From Mycolicibacterium sp. MU0050 (GTDB lineage Bacteria; Actinomycetota; Actinomycetes; Mycobacteriales; Mycobacteriaceae), in assembly GCF_963378085.1 (NCBI RefSeq), contig NZ_OY726395.1, positions 248,001 through 312,000 on the forward strand: DNA of 64,000 nt, given 5' to 3'. Position 1 is the first letter of the stretch. Every line of letters begins with the position of its first letter. The notes beneath the pieces were generated by a model. The model saw only the letters and a program-made list of their open reading frames with translations. It was not told the DNA's origin and did not search any database. A program made the position numbers and the translations under genes. Below are positions 42,875 to 52,254 of the stretch, one piece after another.

Positions 42875-45301
42875 TTACGGAGGCGGAGGCGGCACCAGCA
42901 CCGGCACCGTGATCGGCGGCAGGCCCGGAATCTCCACCACGGTCTGGCCCAGCGGCGGTGGCGGCGGCAGACCCGGCGGGCCGGCCGGCCGCGGCGGCGG
43001 CGCCGGGGCGACCCCGTTACTGACCAGAATCGTGACGATCGACCCCGGAATGGTCTGCCCGCTCGGCGAGGTGCCGACGACGGTGCCGTAGGACGAACTG
43101 CTGTTGACCGACGACGCCTGCTCTGCGACCTGGAACCCGGCCTCGGTGAGTCGCTGGCGGGCGCTGTCCTCCTTGAGGCCGGCCACGCTGGGCACCCGCG
43201 AGTTGGGCCCGCCGTCGACGTAGCGCGGGTCCGTCGGCGGCATCACGACTTCGCCGAAGTTGGTGGCGATCGGCTTCATGGTGGCGAACCAGGTGGCCGC
43301 GGGTTCGTTACCGCCGTACAGGTTGCCCGAGCCGCACTGCCGCAGTGGATACGAGCACAGCTCGCTGGGTGCATTGGAGTCGTCGTAGATGTAGTTCGCG
43401 GCGGCCAGCTGGTTGGTGAAGCCCAGGAACCCCGAGGACCGGTTGGCCTCGGTGGTTCCGGTCTTGCCGGACATCGGCAGGTCCCAGCCCACCGAACCGG
43501 CGGCCCCGGCCGCGGTGCCGGCGCCGCGGTCGTCCTCGCTCATGGCGTTGGCCAGCGTGTTGGCGAGGCCCTCGGGGACCACCTGCTCGCAGGTCGCGGT
43601 GGTCACCGCGATCTCCTTGCCGTGGCGGTCGAAGACCTTGTCGATCGGGTTGGGCGGGCACCACGTGCCCCCGGAGGCCAGCGTGGCTCCCACGTTCGAC
43701 AGCTCCAGCGCGTTGACCTCGAACGGGCCCAGCGTGAAGGAGCCGATGTTCTGCCGCTTGATGAAGTCGGCCAGGCTCTCGGTGCTCTCCGGGTGGTAGT
43801 CGCGGGCCGTGCCGGGTTCGGCGTAGGACCGCAGGCCCAGCTTGACCGCCATGTCCACGGTGCGCTGCACCCCGACCTGCGAGATGAGCTTGGCAAACGC
43901 GGTGTTGGGCGAGGTGGCGAGCGCGTCGGTGACGTTCATCGGGGAGCGGTAGCTGCTGACGTTCTGGACGCACCAGGTGTCCTTCGGGCACCCGCGGGCG
44001 CCGCCGCTGCCCAGCCCCTTGGCCTCGAACCGGGCGGGCACGTCGAGGTTCATGTTGATCCCCATGCCCATCTCCAGCGCCGCGGCGACCGTGAAGATCT
44101 TGAACACCGAGCCGGCGCCATTGCCCACCAACGAGAACGGCTGCGGGTGCATGGTCTCCCCGGCCTCGAGGTTCAGCCCGTACGTCCGGTTGCTGGCCAT
44201 CGCGAGCACCGGGTGCGTCTCCTTGCCCGGCCGGATCACGCTCATCACGCTGGCGACGCCGGGGGTGTCCGGGCGCGCGTACCGGTCGACGCCCTGCTTG
44301 ACGGCGGCCTGGATGTCGGGATCCAGCGTGGTGCGGATCAGGTAGCCGCCCTTGGCCACCTGCTCCTTGCTGATCCCGGCGCGGGCCAGATACTCCTGGA
44401 CGTAGTCGCAGAAGAACGCGCGGTCGCCGGCCGCGATGCAGCCGCGGGGCAGCTCGTTGGGCACCGGCAGCACCCCGAGCGGCTGCTGGCGGGCCACCCG
44501 CAGTTCTTCGGCGTGCTGGGGCAGGTTGTCGATCATGGTGTCGAGCACGACATTGCGGCGGGCCAGCGCGCCCTCGGGGTTGGTGTAGGGGTCCAGCCCG
44601 GTGGTGGACTGCACCAGACCGGCCAGCAGCGCGGCCTGCTCCCAGTTCAGCTGGGACGCGTCGATGCCGAAATAGGTCTGGGCGGCGTCCTGGATTCCGT
44701 GCGCGCCGTTACCGAACGACACCAGGTTCAGGTAGCGGGTCAGGATCTCCGGCTTGGTGAGCGTCTTGTCCAGGGTCAACGCCATCCGGATCTCCCGCAG
44801 CTTGCGCGCGGGGGTCGTCTCGATGGCGGCGCGCTTCTCGGCGTCGGTCTGGGCGACCACCAGCAGTTGATAGTTCTTGACGTACTGCTGTTCGATGGTC
44901 GAACCGCCGCGGGTGTCGAGGTTGCCGGACAGGTAGCCGGACAGCCCGGTCAGGGTGCCCTGCCAGTCCACCCCGTTGTGTTCGGCAAACCGTTTGTCCT
45001 CGATGGAGACGATTGCCAACTTCATGGTGTCGGCGATCTGGTCGCCGGGCACCTCGAAGCGCCGCTGGTTGTACAGCCAGGCGATCACGTTGCCGCGGGC
45101 ATCCACCATGGTGCTGACCGCCGGGATGTCGCCCTCGACGAGTTGTGACGAGCCGTTGGCGACGACGTCGGAGGCGCGGTTGGAGATCAACCCGACGCCG
45201 CCGACGATCGGGAACATCAGGGCCGCGGCGAGGACGGCGGCGAGCAGGCAGCACCAAGCCAGCTTGATGACCGTGACTGCAACCGGTGGGCGGTCTGGCA
45301 T
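42875..45301 (-). CDS. ponA2: Bifunctional class A penicillin-binding protein with PASTA domain
   Basis: 808 residues. One N-terminal membrane helix (ALMFPIVGGVGLI region) precedes the glycosyltransferase domain with EDKRFAEHNGVDW and GGSTIEQQYVKNY. The transpeptidase domain has the acyl-Ser motif SVFK, the SPN-type SPNTAF and KTGTTE. A single PASTA domain (VPSVAGLKEDSARQRLTEAG) and a Pro-rich tail close the protein. It polymerises and cross-links peptidoglycan; mycobacterial PonA2 matters in stress and non-replicating survival. Divergent from whiB4. Confidence 0.95.
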   Translation of the reverse strand: MPDRPPVAVTVIKLAWCCLLAAVLAAALMFPIVGGVGLISNRASDVVANGSSQLVEGDIPAVSTMVDARGNVIAWLYNQRRFEVPGDQIADTMKLAIVSIEDKRFAEHNGVDWQGTLTGLSGYLSGNLDTRGGSTIEQQYVKNYQLLVVAQTDAEKRAAIETTPARKLREIRMALTLDKTLTKPEILTRYLNLVSFGNGAHGIQDAAQTYFGIDASQLNWEQAALLAGLVQSTTGLDPYTNPEGALARRNVVLDTMIDNLPQHAEELRVARQQPLGVLPVPNELPRGCIAAGDRAFFCDYVQEYLARAGISKEQVAKGGYLIRTTLDPDIQAAVKQGVDRYARPDTPGVASVMSVIRPGKETHPVLAMASNRTYGLNLEAGETMHPQPFSLVGNGAGSVFKIFTVAAALEMGMGINMNLDVPARFEAKGLGSGGARGCPKDTWCVQNVSSYRSPMNVTDALATSPNTAFAKLISQVGVQRTVDMAVKLGLRSYAEPGTARDYHPESTESLADFIKRQNIGSFTLGPFEVNALELSNVGATLASGGTWCPPNPIDKVFDRHGKEIAVTTATCEQVVPEGLANTLANAMSEDDRGAGTAAGAAGSVGWDLPMSGKTGTTEANRSSGFLGFTNQLAAANYIYDDSNAPSELCSYPLRQCGSGNLYGGNEPAATWFATMKPIATNFGEVVMPPTDPRYVDGGPNSRVPSVAGLKEDSARQRLTEAGFQVAEQASSVNSSSSYGTVVGTSPSGQTIPGSIVTILVSNGVAPAPPPRPAGPPGLPPPPPLGQTVVEIPGLPPITVPVLVPPPPP

Positions 45302-45431
45302 GCGTACAGCGTAACGATGCCTGTGAGCGGCGCGAATACCGAGCAGCGCGGCCGGGACGCCGTCCGCGGGGTCCGGTTCTGCCCCGTTTCATGATCGGAC
45401 TGCACGGGCGTCCCAAAAAGAGGAGCTCGCA

Positions 45432-45485
45432 ATGGTTGCGCAAATGCAACCTGACCACCTAACTTATACAGACAATGCGACGTAG
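45432..45485 (+). CDS. Possible 17-codon leader ORF upstream of whiB4
   Basis: ATG 45432 follows AGGAG by 6 nt and reads MVAQMQPDHLTYTDNAT then TAG. It lies 95 nt upstream of the whiB4 start on the same strand. A leader peptide would parallel the upstream ORF that controls whiB7, but no attenuator pair is obvious. The same DNA contains an inverted repeat and a TATACA box, so it might be promoter rather than coding. Confidence 0.3.
   Translation: MVAQMQPDHLTYTDNAT
45434..45451. promoter_or_regulatory. Inverted repeat and -10-like box in the whiB4 promoter region
   Basis: GGTTGC-gcaaat-GCAACC is a perfect 6-bp dyad at 45434-45451; TATACA follows at 45465-45470 and could be the whiB4 -10 box. 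If so, the dyad lies at the usual place of an operator. Confidence 0.4.
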
Positions 45486-45580
45486 GTAACACCTCACGAA
45501 GCAGTGTGGCGTAGATCGCAACCAGGTCTACACCCGAGGACAGTGCCGCTGGTCAGCGGACGAGCGAAGGGGAATCGCTG

Positions 45581-45934
45581 GTGTCAACTACTCGGTCTGC
45601 AGTACGTACGACGGTCACACCCCGGATGGATGTGCCGCCGCCCGGCGCAGAAGGCGAAGCCCGCATTGCATGGGTGGCGAAAGCTCGTTGTCGGGGTGCG
45701 GACCCCGACGAACTGTTCGTCCGCGGGGCGGCGCAGCGCAAGGCCGCCGTCATCTGTCGGCATTGCCCCGTGATCGCGGAGTGCGGCGCCGACGCACTGG
45801 ACAACCGCGTGGAGTTCGGGGTGTGGGGAGGCATGACCGAACGTCAGCGCCGGGCCCTGCTCAAGCAGCACCCCGAGGTGGTCTCCTGGGCCGACTTCTT
45901 CGCCGCCCAGCGCAAGCATCGCAGCGTTAGCTAA
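45581..45934 (+). CDS. whiB4: WhiB4 iron-sulfur redox regulator
   Basis: 117 residues with a GTG start and AAGGGGA ribosome site. The cluster cysteines are Cys37, Cys59, Cys62 and Cys68 and the GVWGG turn is at 80-84, followed by a basic C-terminus (RQRRALLKQ). WhiB4 is an oxygen- and nitric-oxide-sensitive [4Fe-4S] protein that, when oxidised, compacts DNA and represses antioxidant genes. It is convergent with the ArsA-like ATPase gene, with a strong shared terminator between them. Confidence 0.93.
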   Translation: MSTTRSAVRTTVTPRMDVPPPGAEGEARIAWVAKARCRGADPDELFVRGAAQRKAAVICRHCPVIAECGADALDNRVEFGVWGGMTERQRRALLKQHPEVVSWADFFAAQRKHRSVS

Positions 45935-45943
45935 TACTGCCGA

Positions 45944-45986
45944 CGGCGTCAGTTACCTTCCCCGCGAGGGGTGGTGACTGACGCCG
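45944..45986. terminator. Bidirectional terminator between whiB4 and the ArsA-like gene
   Basis: CGGCGTCAGT (45944-45953) pairs with ACTGACGCCG (45977-45986). An inner ACC/GGT and CCCC/GGGG extend the stem around GCGA. It lies symmetrically between two convergent stops. Confidence 0.72.
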
Positions 45987-46019
45987 ATTGCGTTGGCGGT
46001 CGCGTCGATCGACGGCCGG

Positions 46020-47135
46020 TCAGGCCGTGAGCTGATCGGCGATCGCCCGCAGCGCCTCCAGGTCGGACACGTCGAACGGCAGCGACGGCACACCGACGAT
46101 CGGAACGTCCGGGTTGGCACCGGTGAACCGGGACAACAACCGGACCTCCCGCTTGGCGGTCAGCCCGCGGTCGGCATGCACCCGCAGCACCGCGGCGGCC
46201 AGCGACTCGGGATTCTTGGCCTCCAACTCCTCGGCGCCGTCGACGGCGCGTTCCACCGTCAGCGGGCACAGCGGCGGATGGGTGCGGTTGAGGATCAGGC
46301 CGGCCAGCGGCATCTTCTCCTCCGAGAGCCGGTCGACGAAGAACGTGGCCTCGCGCAGCGCATCGGGTGCGGGGGCGGAGACGACGACGAACTGGGTTCC
46401 CCGGCGCTTCAACAGCTCGTAGGTGCGGTCGGCTTTCTCCCGGAAACCGCCGAACGTCGAATCCAGCGACTGCACAAACGCCGACGCGTCGGAGAGCATC
46501 TGCGAGCCGAGCACCGTCGACATGGCCTTCATGGCCAGCCCGACGGCGCCGGTGACCAGCCGGCCCAGGCCGCGGCCCGGGGCCAGCAGCAGCCGCCACA
46601 ACCGTCCGTCCATGAAGCTGCCGAGCCGCTTGGGCGCATCCAAGAAGTCCAGCGCGTTGCGCGACGGCGGGGTGTCCACCACGACCAGATCCCAGCGATC
46701 CTGGGCCAACAGCTGGCCCAGCTTCTCCATCGCCATGTACTCCTGCGTGCCGGCCAGCGAGGTCGCCACCGTCTGATAGAACTGGTTGTCCAAAATCGCT
46801 TGTGCGCGTGCCGGATCCGAGTTCTCGATGACCATCTCGTCGAACGTGCGGCGCATGTCGAGCATCATCGCGTGCAGCTCGCCGGGGACCTCCTCGGGCA
46901 ACGGGACCCGCTGCGGGGTGTTGCCGAGGTCCTTGATGCCCAGCGCCTGAGCCAGCCGGCGCGCCGGGTCGATGGTCATCACCACCACGGTGCGCCCGTA
47001 CTCGGCGGCGCGCAGCGCCATGGCCGCGGCCGTCGTGGTCTTGCCCACGCCGCCGGCGCCGCAACACACCACGACGCGGTTGGACGTGTCCTGCAGGATC
47101 GACGCCATGTCGAGCGCCGGAGGTTTGGTGCTCAT
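46020..47135 (-). CDS. ArsA/Get3-like anion-transporting ATPase, second of a pair
   Basis: 371 residues resembling Rv3680 (BagB). The deviant P-loop [13 protein letters not shown] is at about 25-37, switch I-like [14 protein letters not shown] follows, and switch II is in [19 protein letters not shown]. With the co-directional paralog just upstream it forms a heteromeric ATPase that in M. tuberculosis protects against glycerol and nitric-oxide stress. It is not an arsenite pump by context: no ArsB is present. The start overlaps the upstream stop by 1 nt. Confidence 0.88.
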   Translation of the reverse strand: MSTKPPALDMASILQDTSNRVVVCCGAGGVGKTTTAAAMALRAAEYGRTVVVMTIDPARRLAQALGIKDLGNTPQRVPLPEEVPGELHAMMLDMRRTFDEMVIENSDPARAQAILDNQFYQTVATSLAGTQEYMAMEKLGQLLAQDRWDLVVVDTPPSRNALDFLDAPKRLGSFMDGRLWRLLLAPGRGLGRLVTGAVGLAMKAMSTVLGSQMLSDASAFVQSLDSTFGGFREKADRTYELLKRRGTQFVVVSAPAPDALREATFFVDRLSEEKMPLAGLILNRTHPPLCPLTVERAVDGAEELEAKNPESLAAAVLRVHADRGLTAKREVRLLSRFTGANPDVPIVGVPSLPFDVSDLEALRAIADQLTA

Positions 47136-48154
47136 CAGCGGACCCCCTGGTGGGCAAGCGCGTCGGCCAGCTCGTAGAGGCTGCCGAGGTCGATGCCGTC
47201 GTTGATGGATGGCAGTTCCAGCCGGGGCACGTGGATCTCGTCGAGCCGTTCGGCGGTTTCCGCCCGGGACTTCACCCGGGTCGCGTGCTGGATGGTCTCG
47301 GTGAGGAGTCCGGCGAAGTCGTTGTCGGACATGGTGATCCCGATCTGCTCCAGATCCGCGCGGATCGAGTCGGCGTCGATGTCGCCGTCGGCGGCCTTGG
47401 CGAGATCGTCGGCCGGCAGGAACGCGGGAATGTTGCGGTTGACGATGACCGCGCCGATCGGGAGGCCGATCTCCTCGAGCTCCTCGATGGCCTCGATGGT
47501 CTCCTGGATGGGCAGCGACTCCAGCAGCGTCACCAGGTGGATGGCCGTCTGGTCGGACCGCAGCAACTGGACGACGCCCTCGGCCTGAGAGTGCACCGGG
47601 CCGCCCTTGGCCAGGTCCGACACCGCCCGGGTCACGTCCAGGAACCGGGAGATGCGGCCCGTGGGCGGCGCATCCACCACGATCGCGTCGTAAACCGGCA
47701 GCTTGTTGCGGTCGAGCCGGATCACCGACTCCTTGATCTTGCCGGTCAGCAGCACGTCACGTAGGCCGGGAGCGATGGTGGTGGCGAACTCGACCGCGCC
47801 GATCCGCTTCATGGCGCGGCCGGCCAGCCCCAGGTTGTAGAACATGTCGAGGTACTCCATGAACGCGGCCTCGATGTCGATGGCGAGCGCGTTGACCTGC
47901 CCGCCCCGCTCCGCGGTCGCGATCTTGAGCTCCTCATACGGCAGCGGCGGCACATCGAAGAGCTGCGCAATCCCTTGGCGCTCTTCGACTTCCACCAACA
48001 ACACCTTGCGGCCGCCGGCAGCCAGCGTCAGCGCCAACGCGGCGGCCACCGTCGATTTGCCGGTGCCGCCCTTACCGGTGACGAAATGGAGCCGGGCCTC
48101 GGCCAATCTGGAGGGCCAGCCGACGGTTCTTCCGTCGCGCGGTGTGGTTGCCAT
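47135..48154 (-). CDS. ArsA/Get3-like anion-transporting ATPase, first of a pair
   Basis: 339 residues resembling Rv3679 (BagA). P-loop [17 protein letters not shown] is near 19-35, switch II-type [20 protein letters not shown] near 155, and [25 protein letters not shown] between them. It is expected to pair with the downstream paralog. The ATG at 48154 is chosen as giving the conserved N-terminus; ATG 48163 is an alternative. It is divergent from the DUF4177 gene, with a 50-nt promoter region. Confidence 0.88.
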   Translation of the reverse strand: MATTPRDGRTVGWPSRLAEARLHFVTGKGGTGKSTVAAALALTLAAGGRKVLLVEVEERQGIAQLFDVPPLPYEELKIATAERGGQVNALAIDIEAAFMEYLDMFYNLGLAGRAMKRIGAVEFATTIAPGLRDVLLTGKIKESVIRLDRNKLPVYDAIVVDAPPTGRISRFLDVTRAVSDLAKGGPVHSQAEGVVQLLRSDQTAIHLVTLLESLPIQETIEAIEELEEIGLPIGAVIVNRNIPAFLPADDLAKAADGDIDADSIRADLEQIGITMSDNDFAGLLTETIQHATRVKSRAETAERLDEIHVPRLELPSINDGIDLGSLYELADALAHQGVR

Positions 48155-48204
48155 GAACTGCATGTTAACCAACGTCTTAACCGGGACCACTAGGCTCATT
48201 ACCC

Positions 48205-48366
48205 ATGAGTGCACCGACCACCTGGGAGTACGCCACCGTGCCACTGCTCACCCACGCCACCAAGCAAATCCTCGATCAGTGGGGCGCCGACGGCTGGGAG
48301 CTGGTTGCCGTGTTGCCCGGACCCACCGGCGAGCAGCACGTGGCGTACCTGAAACGCCCCAAATGA
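48205..48366 (+). CDS. DUF4177-type small protein (53 aa)
   Basis: 53 residues, MSAPTTWEYATVPLLTH to YLKRPK, resembling the small Rv3678A. The WEYATVPL and WGADGWELVAVLPG segments are the DUF4177 signature, a compact beta-alpha-beta fold of unknown role. Its stop overlaps the next ATG (ATGA), so it is translationally coupled to the RidA-family gene. Confidence 0.82.
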   Translation: MSAPTTWEYATVPLLTHATKQILDQWGADGWELVAVLPGPTGEQHVAYLKRPK

Positions 48367-48818
48367 GCGCCACCGCGCGCCTCGAAGAGCTGGGCCTGAC
48401 CCTGCCTCCGGTCGTCGCCCCGGTGGCGGCGTATGTGCCCGCCGTGCGGACCGGCAACCTGGTCTACACCTCCGGTCAGCTGCCGATGGTCGACGGGGAA
48501 CTGCCGGCGCAGGGCAAGGTGGGCGGCGCCGTCAGCGCCGAGGACGCCCGGGAGCTGGCCCGGCGGTGCGCGCTCAACGCGTTGGCCGCCGTGCACGCGC
48601 TGGTGGGGCTGGACAGCGTGACGCGCGTGGTCAAGGTGGTGGGCTTCGTGGCCTCGGCCCCCGGCTTCAACGGCCAGCCCGGCGTCGTCAACGGCGCTTC
48701 GCAGCTGCTCGGTGACGTGTTCGGGGACGCCGGCGCGCACGCGCGGTCCGCGGTCGGCGTCTCGGAGCTTCCGCTGGACGCACCGGTCGAGGTCGAACTC
48801 ATCGTCGAGGTGAATTGA
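48363..48818 (+). CDS. RidA/YjgF-family protein
   Basis: 151 residues resembling Rv3678c. The RidA core shows TGNLVYTSGQLPM, ALNALAAVHALVGLDSVTRVVKVVGFV and ARSAVGVSELPLDAPVEVELI. The Arg that fixes the substrate carboxylate in true RidA lies in the HARSAVG segment here. The family deaminates reactive enamines/imines or binds small metabolites; this longer subgroup is less well defined. It is coupled to its neighbours by 4-nt overlaps at both ends. Confidence 0.87.
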   Translation: MSATARLEELGLTLPPVVAPVAAYVPAVRTGNLVYTSGQLPMVDGELPAQGKVGGAVSAEDARELARRCALNALAAVHALVGLDSVTRVVKVVGFVASAPGFNGQPGVVNGASQLLGDVFGDAGAHARSAVGVSELPLDAPVEVELIVEVN

Positions 48819-49624
48819 GCAAGGACGCCCTGACTCCGCCGGCGGGTGAGGTTCCCAGCCACCCCGCCTACGGAGTGCTGCGTCCGGTGACCGACTCGGT
48901 GTCGGTCCTGCTGTGCGACAACCCCGGCCTGATGACTCTCGACGGCACCAACACCTGGGTGCTGCGCGGGCGGGGCAGCGACGAATTGGTCGTCGTCGAC
49001 CCCGGCCCCGACGACGACGCGCATCTGGAACGGTTGGCTGACCTCGGCAAGATCTCGCTGGTCCTGATCAGCCATCGGCACGGCGACCACACCGACGGCA
49101 TCGATCAGATCGTCGATCGCACCGGCGCGGTCGTGCGTTCGGTGGGCAGCGGGTTCCAGCGCGGGCTGGGCGGCCCTTTGGTCGACGGCGAGGTGATCGA
49201 CGCCGCCGGCCTGTCGATCACCGTCATGGCCACCCCCGGGCACACCGCGGACTCGGTGTGCTTCCTGGTCGACGACGCGGTGTTGACCGCGGACACCGTG
49301 CTGGGGCGGGGCACCGCCGTGATCGACGGCGAGGACGGCAGCCTGCGCGACTACCTGGAGTCGTTGCGGCGCCTGCATGGCCTGGGCTCGCGCCGGGTGT
49401 TGCCGGGGCACGGACCGGACCTCGGCGACCTGGCCGAGATCAGCGAGATGTACCTGGCGCACCGCGAGCAGCGGCTGGAGCAGGTGCGCGGTGCGTTACG
49501 CGAGATCGGTGAGGACGCGAGCGCGCGGCAGGTGGTGGAGCATGTGTACACCGACGTCGACGAGAAGCTCTGGGAGGCCGCCGAGCAGTCGGTGCAAGCC
49601 CAGCTGGACTACCTTCGCCCGTGA
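48815..49624 (+). CDS. Metallo-beta-lactamase-fold hydrolase (LACTB2-like)
   Basis: 269 residues resembling Rv3677c. The metal motif HRHGDHTDG is at about 89-97, further ligands are in ATPGHTADSVCF and LPGHGPDLGD, and a C-terminal winged-helix-like tail (DASARQVVEHVYTDVDEKLWEAAEQSV) is typical of LACTB2-like RNases and thioesterases. The TTG at 48815 is dictated by the TTGA overlap with the RidA stop. The product may act on RNA or thioesters; it is not expected to be a true beta-lactamase. Confidence 0.87.
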   Translation: MSKDALTPPAGEVPSHPAYGVLRPVTDSVSVLLCDNPGLMTLDGTNTWVLRGRGSDELVVVDPGPDDDAHLERLADLGKISLVLISHRHGDHTDGIDQIVDRTGAVVRSVGSGFQRGLGGPLVDGEVIDAAGLSITVMATPGHTADSVCFLVDDAVLTADTVLGRGTAVIDGEDGSLRDYLESLRRLHGLGSRRVLPGHGPDLGDLAEISEMYLAHREQRLEQVRGALREIGEDASARQVVEHVYTDVDEKLWEAAEQSVQAQLDYLRP

Positions 49625-49672
49625 TTTGGGTGCGCACGGGGGCGCTGAAGCACCCCTGAACGCACCCAAATC
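49623..49672. terminator. 12-bp perfect inverted repeat between convergent MBL and crp genes
   Basis: GATTTGGGTGCG (49623-49634) pairs with CGCACCCAAATC (49661-49672); the loop itself can form GGGGCGC/GCACCCC. It fills the gap between the two stops and is probably a bidirectional terminator. Confidence 0.6.
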
Positions 49673-49674
49673 GG

Positions 49675-50349
49675 TCAGCGGGCGCGGCGGGCCAGCCGCT
49701 CGCTGTCGCTGATCAGCACGCTCTTGCCCTCGAGGCGGATCCAGCCGCGGTGGGCGAAGTCGGCCAGCGCCTTGTTCACCGTCTCGCGGGAGGCCCCGAC
49801 CAGCTGGGCGATCTCTTCCTGGGTCAGGTCGTGCGTGACGCGCAGCGCCCCGCCTTCCTGGGTGCCGAACCGCTGGGCCAGCTGCAGCAGCTGCTTGGCC
49901 ACCCGGCCGGGCACGTCGGTGAAGATCAGGTCCGCCAGGTTGTTGTTGGTGCGACGCAGCCGGCGCGCCAGCACCCGCAGCAGCTGCTCGGCGATCTCCG
50001 GGCGGTCCTTGATCCACGCCTTGAGGGCGTCACGGTCCATGGAGACCGCGCGCACCTCGGTGATGGTGGTCGCGCTCGAGGTCCGCGGGCCCGGGTCGAA
50101 GATCGACAGCTCGCCGAACATGTCCGACGGCCCCATGATCGTCAGCAGGTTCTCCCTGCCGTCCGGGGATCGCCGACCGATCTTCACCTTGCCGGAAATG
50201 ATGATGTACAGGCGGTCACCGGGCTCGCCTTCGGCGAACACGGTATGCCCACGCGGGAAGTCGACCGGCTGCAACTGCTTGGTGAGTGCAGATACGGCGC
50301 TGGGTTCGACTCCCTGGAAGATTCCGGCCCTGGCCAGGATCTCGTCCAC
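49675..50349 (-). CDS. crp: cAMP receptor protein (CRP/FNR family)
   Basis: 224 residues, nearly identical in pattern to Rv3676. The cyclic-nucleotide domain shows [21 protein letters not shown] and [25 protein letters not shown] (phosphate-binding cassette, with the SS pair typical of cAMP sites). The HTH is [23 protein letters not shown]. The protein regulates respiration, carbon use and persistence genes. GTG start at 50349. Possible targets in this window are the GTGA-N6-TCAC sites at 59604 and 62442. Confidence 0.96.
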   Translation of the reverse strand: MDEILARAGIFQGVEPSAVSALTKQLQPVDFPRGHTVFAEGEPGDRLYIIISGKVKIGRRSPDGRENLLTIMGPSDMFGELSIFDPGPRTSSATTITEVRAVSMDRDALKAWIKDRPEIAEQLLRVLARRLRRTNNNLADLIFTDVPGRVAKQLLQLAQRFGTQEGGALRVTHDLTQEEIAQLVGASRETVNKALADFAHRGWIRLEGKSVLISDSERLARRAR

Positions 50350-50395
50350 GTTGCCCCTCTTAATTCTGGAATGGTCTGATGCGCGCTGACCAGCC

Positions 50396-50401
50396 TCTAT
50401 A
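50396..50401 (-). promoter_or_regulatory. Candidate -10 box for crp
   Basis: Reads TATAGA on the minus strand about 47 nt upstream of the GTG, inside an A/T-rich stretch that stands out from its surroundings. No clear -35 hexamer is visible, in line with many mycobacterial promoters. Confidence 0.3.
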
Positions 50402-50462
50402 CGTTTAGCTACACGGTTAGCGTGATCAGTCTAGAGGTAGGCCCTGGCGTGACAGGCCAACG

Positions 50463-50789
50463 CTACACACGATTAGCTTGGCGAGTCGCCTGAAACTGTG
50501 GATTCGAATTGACCGAGTGGTAGATCCGAGTCGGCAAATCAGGCTCGTCGTCGAGCCGAAATGGTCCGGCCGGGGCCACCGGCACCCGAACCCGCGCGCT
50601 TTCGGAACGGGCCGCCGCGGCGGCGCGCTCGAGCAATTCGGCAACCTGATTGTCGGTCTCCGAATCGTCGACCGCGGTTTCGAGTCGCTCCAGCCCGAAC
50701 GTCGCAATCATGAGCAACGCGGGTATGGAAACTGCCAATAACCAGGCCACACGAGGAAGTAAACACGGGCAAGGTCTCAGCGGGATCAC
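50463..50789 (-). CDS. Small membrane protein (Rv3675-like)
   Basis: 108 residues with a GTG start. One N-terminal membrane helix ([20 protein letters not shown], about residues 14-33) precedes a soluble helical region ([19 protein letters not shown]) and a short acidic tail. The position between crp and nth matches Rv3675. Function is unknown. It reads towards crp and its start is close to the divergent nth start, so the intergenic region of about 30 nt must be shared. Confidence 0.65.
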   Translation of the reverse strand: MIPLRPCPCLLPRVAWLLAVSIPALLMIATFGLERLETAVDDSETDNQVAELLERAAAAARSESARVRVPVAPAGPFRLDDEPDLPTRIYHSVNSNPQFQATRQANRV

Positions 50790-50820
50790 GAATTGCCATC
50801 CGCTACGCGGCTACCCTGTG

Positions 50821-51579
50821 GTGGTGGCGGGCAAGGGAAATCGGAATCGGAAATGGGATCGGGAGACCCCTCTCGGTCTGGTTCGTCGTGCCCGACGGAT
50901 GAATCGCACCCTGGCGAAGGCGTTCCCGCACGTGTATTGCGAACTGGATTTCACCAATCCGCTGGAACTGACCGTGGCGACCATCCTGTCGGCGCAGAGC
51001 ACCGACAAGCGGGTCAATCTGACCACCCCGGCGCTGTTTGCCAAGTACCGCACCGCCGCCGACTACGCCGGGGCCGACCGGGCCGAGCTCGAGGAACTCA
51101 TCCGTCCCACCGGGTTCTATCGCAACAAGACGACCGCGCTGATCGGCCTGGGCCAGGCGCTCGTCGAGCGGTTCGACGGGGAGGTGCCCGCCACCCTCGA
51201 CGAGCTGGTGACATTGCCCGGCATCGGCCGCAAGACCGCCAACGTGGTCCTCGGCAACGCCTTCGACATCCCGGGCATCACGGTGGACACCCACTTCGGT
51301 CGTCTGGTGCGACGCTGGCGCTGGACGGCCGAAGAAGATCCGGTGAAGGTCGAGAAGGCCGTCGGCGAACTGATCGAGCGCAAGGAGTGGACCCTGCTCA
51401 GCCACCGGGTGATCTTCCACGGCCGCCGGGTCTGCCACGCCCGACGGCCGGCCTGCGGGGTGTGCGTGCTGGCCTCCGATTGCCCGTCCTTCGGTGCAGG
51501 ACCGACGGACCCGCTGGTGGCCGCCCCGCTGGTACGGGGGCCGGAGACCGAGCATCTGCTGTCGTTGGCGGGACTCTAG
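50821..51579 (+). CDS. nth: Endonuclease III (DNA glycosylase/AP lyase)
   Basis: 252 residues. The helix-hairpin-helix [12 protein letters not shown] carries the catalytic Lys, and the catalytic Asp is in [10 protein letters not shown]. The C-terminal [4Fe-4S] loop is [17 protein letters not shown] (C-x6-C-x2-C-x5-C). It removes oxidised pyrimidines and nicks abasic sites. The start is one of three adjacent GTGs (50818-50826); the first conserved residues are [12 protein letters not shown]. Confidence 0.95.
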   Translation: MVAGKGNRNRKWDRETPLGLVRRARRMNRTLAKAFPHVYCELDFTNPLELTVATILSAQSTDKRVNLTTPALFAKYRTAADYAGADRAELEELIRPTGFYRNKTTALIGLGQALVERFDGEVPATLDELVTLPGIGRKTANVVLGNAFDIPGITVDTHFGRLVRRWRWTAEEDPVKVEKAVGELIERKEWTLLSHRVIFHGRRVCHARRPACGVCVLASDCPSFGAGPTDPLVAAPLVRGPETEHLLSLAGL

Positions 51580-51587
51580 CCAGGCGT

Positions 51588-52241
51588 ATGACCAGATCGG
51601 CGAAGTGGACGCTGGTGATCGCGGCGGTCACGGCGGTGGTGCTGGCCGCCTTCGTCGTCGAATTGCGCGACTCCGGGCCCGGCGATCCCGGCGCGGCCGT
51701 CGAGACGGGGCAGCCGAGCGAGCAGGCGCGCGAGCGCCGCGACGCCGACACCGCGGCGGCGCTCGCGGAGCCCCGCCGCCGCGCCGACCTGCACCCGTGC
51801 CCGGCCGGCGGCGACGAGCCGGGGCCCGAGGCGCTGCGCGGTGTGGTCCTCGAGTGCGCCGGGGACGGCACCTCCGTGGACATCGCGTCCGCCCTGGCGG
51901 GTCGGCCGGCCGTGCTCAACCTGTGGGCCTACTGGTGCGGACCGTGCACCGACGAGCTGCCGGCGATGCAGGAGTACCAGCGCCGGGTGGGGCCGGAGGT
52001 GACGGTGCTGACGGTGCATCAGGACGAGAACGAGGCGGCCGCGCTGGTGCGCCTGGCCGACCTGGGCGTGCAGCTGCCCACCGTGCAGGACGGTCAGCGC
52101 CGGATCGCGGCGGCCCTGCGGGTACCGAACGTGATGCCCGCGACCGTGGTGCTCGATTCGGACGGTAGCGTGACCAAAATCCTGCCGCGCGCGTTCACCA
52201 ACGCCGACGAGATCGAGGCGGCGGTCGGTGAGCTGCGATGA
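51588..52241 (+). CDS. Membrane-anchored thioredoxin-like protein (TlpA/ResA type)
   Basis: 217 residues resembling Rv3673c. The signal-anchor helix is WTLVIAAVTAVVLAAFVV (residues 7-24); the redox-active site WCGPC is at 116-120 in a TlpA-like domain, and the cis-Pro loop NVMPATVVLD follows. Two extra cysteines (LHPCPAGG, VLECAGDG) probably form a disulfide. It is a periplasmic-side reductant or oxidant for envelope proteins. It is followed after 13 nt by the NUDIX gene in an operon ending with marP. Confidence 0.9.
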   Translation: MTRSAKWTLVIAAVTAVVLAAFVVELRDSGPGDPGAAVETGQPSEQARERRDADTAAALAEPRRRADLHPCPAGGDEPGPEALRGVVLECAGDGTSVDIASALAGRPAVLNLWAYWCGPCTDELPAMQEYQRRVGPEVTVLTVHQDENEAAALVRLADLGVQLPTVQDGQRRIAAALRVPNVMPATVVLDSDGSVTKILPRAFTNADEIEAAVGELR

Positions 52242-52254
52242 GAGGGGAAGCGTA

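Noticed and set aside
42683..45148. An 821-codon plus-strand frame opposite ponA2
   Set aside because: It mirrors the ponA2 coding strand, shows only low-complexity GQR/HRD composition and has no ribosome site.
40789..48154. An arsenic-resistance locus, from the two ArsA-like ATPases
   Set aside because: No arsB, arsR or arsC is present and the order matches the Rv3679-Rv3680 stress ATPase pair.
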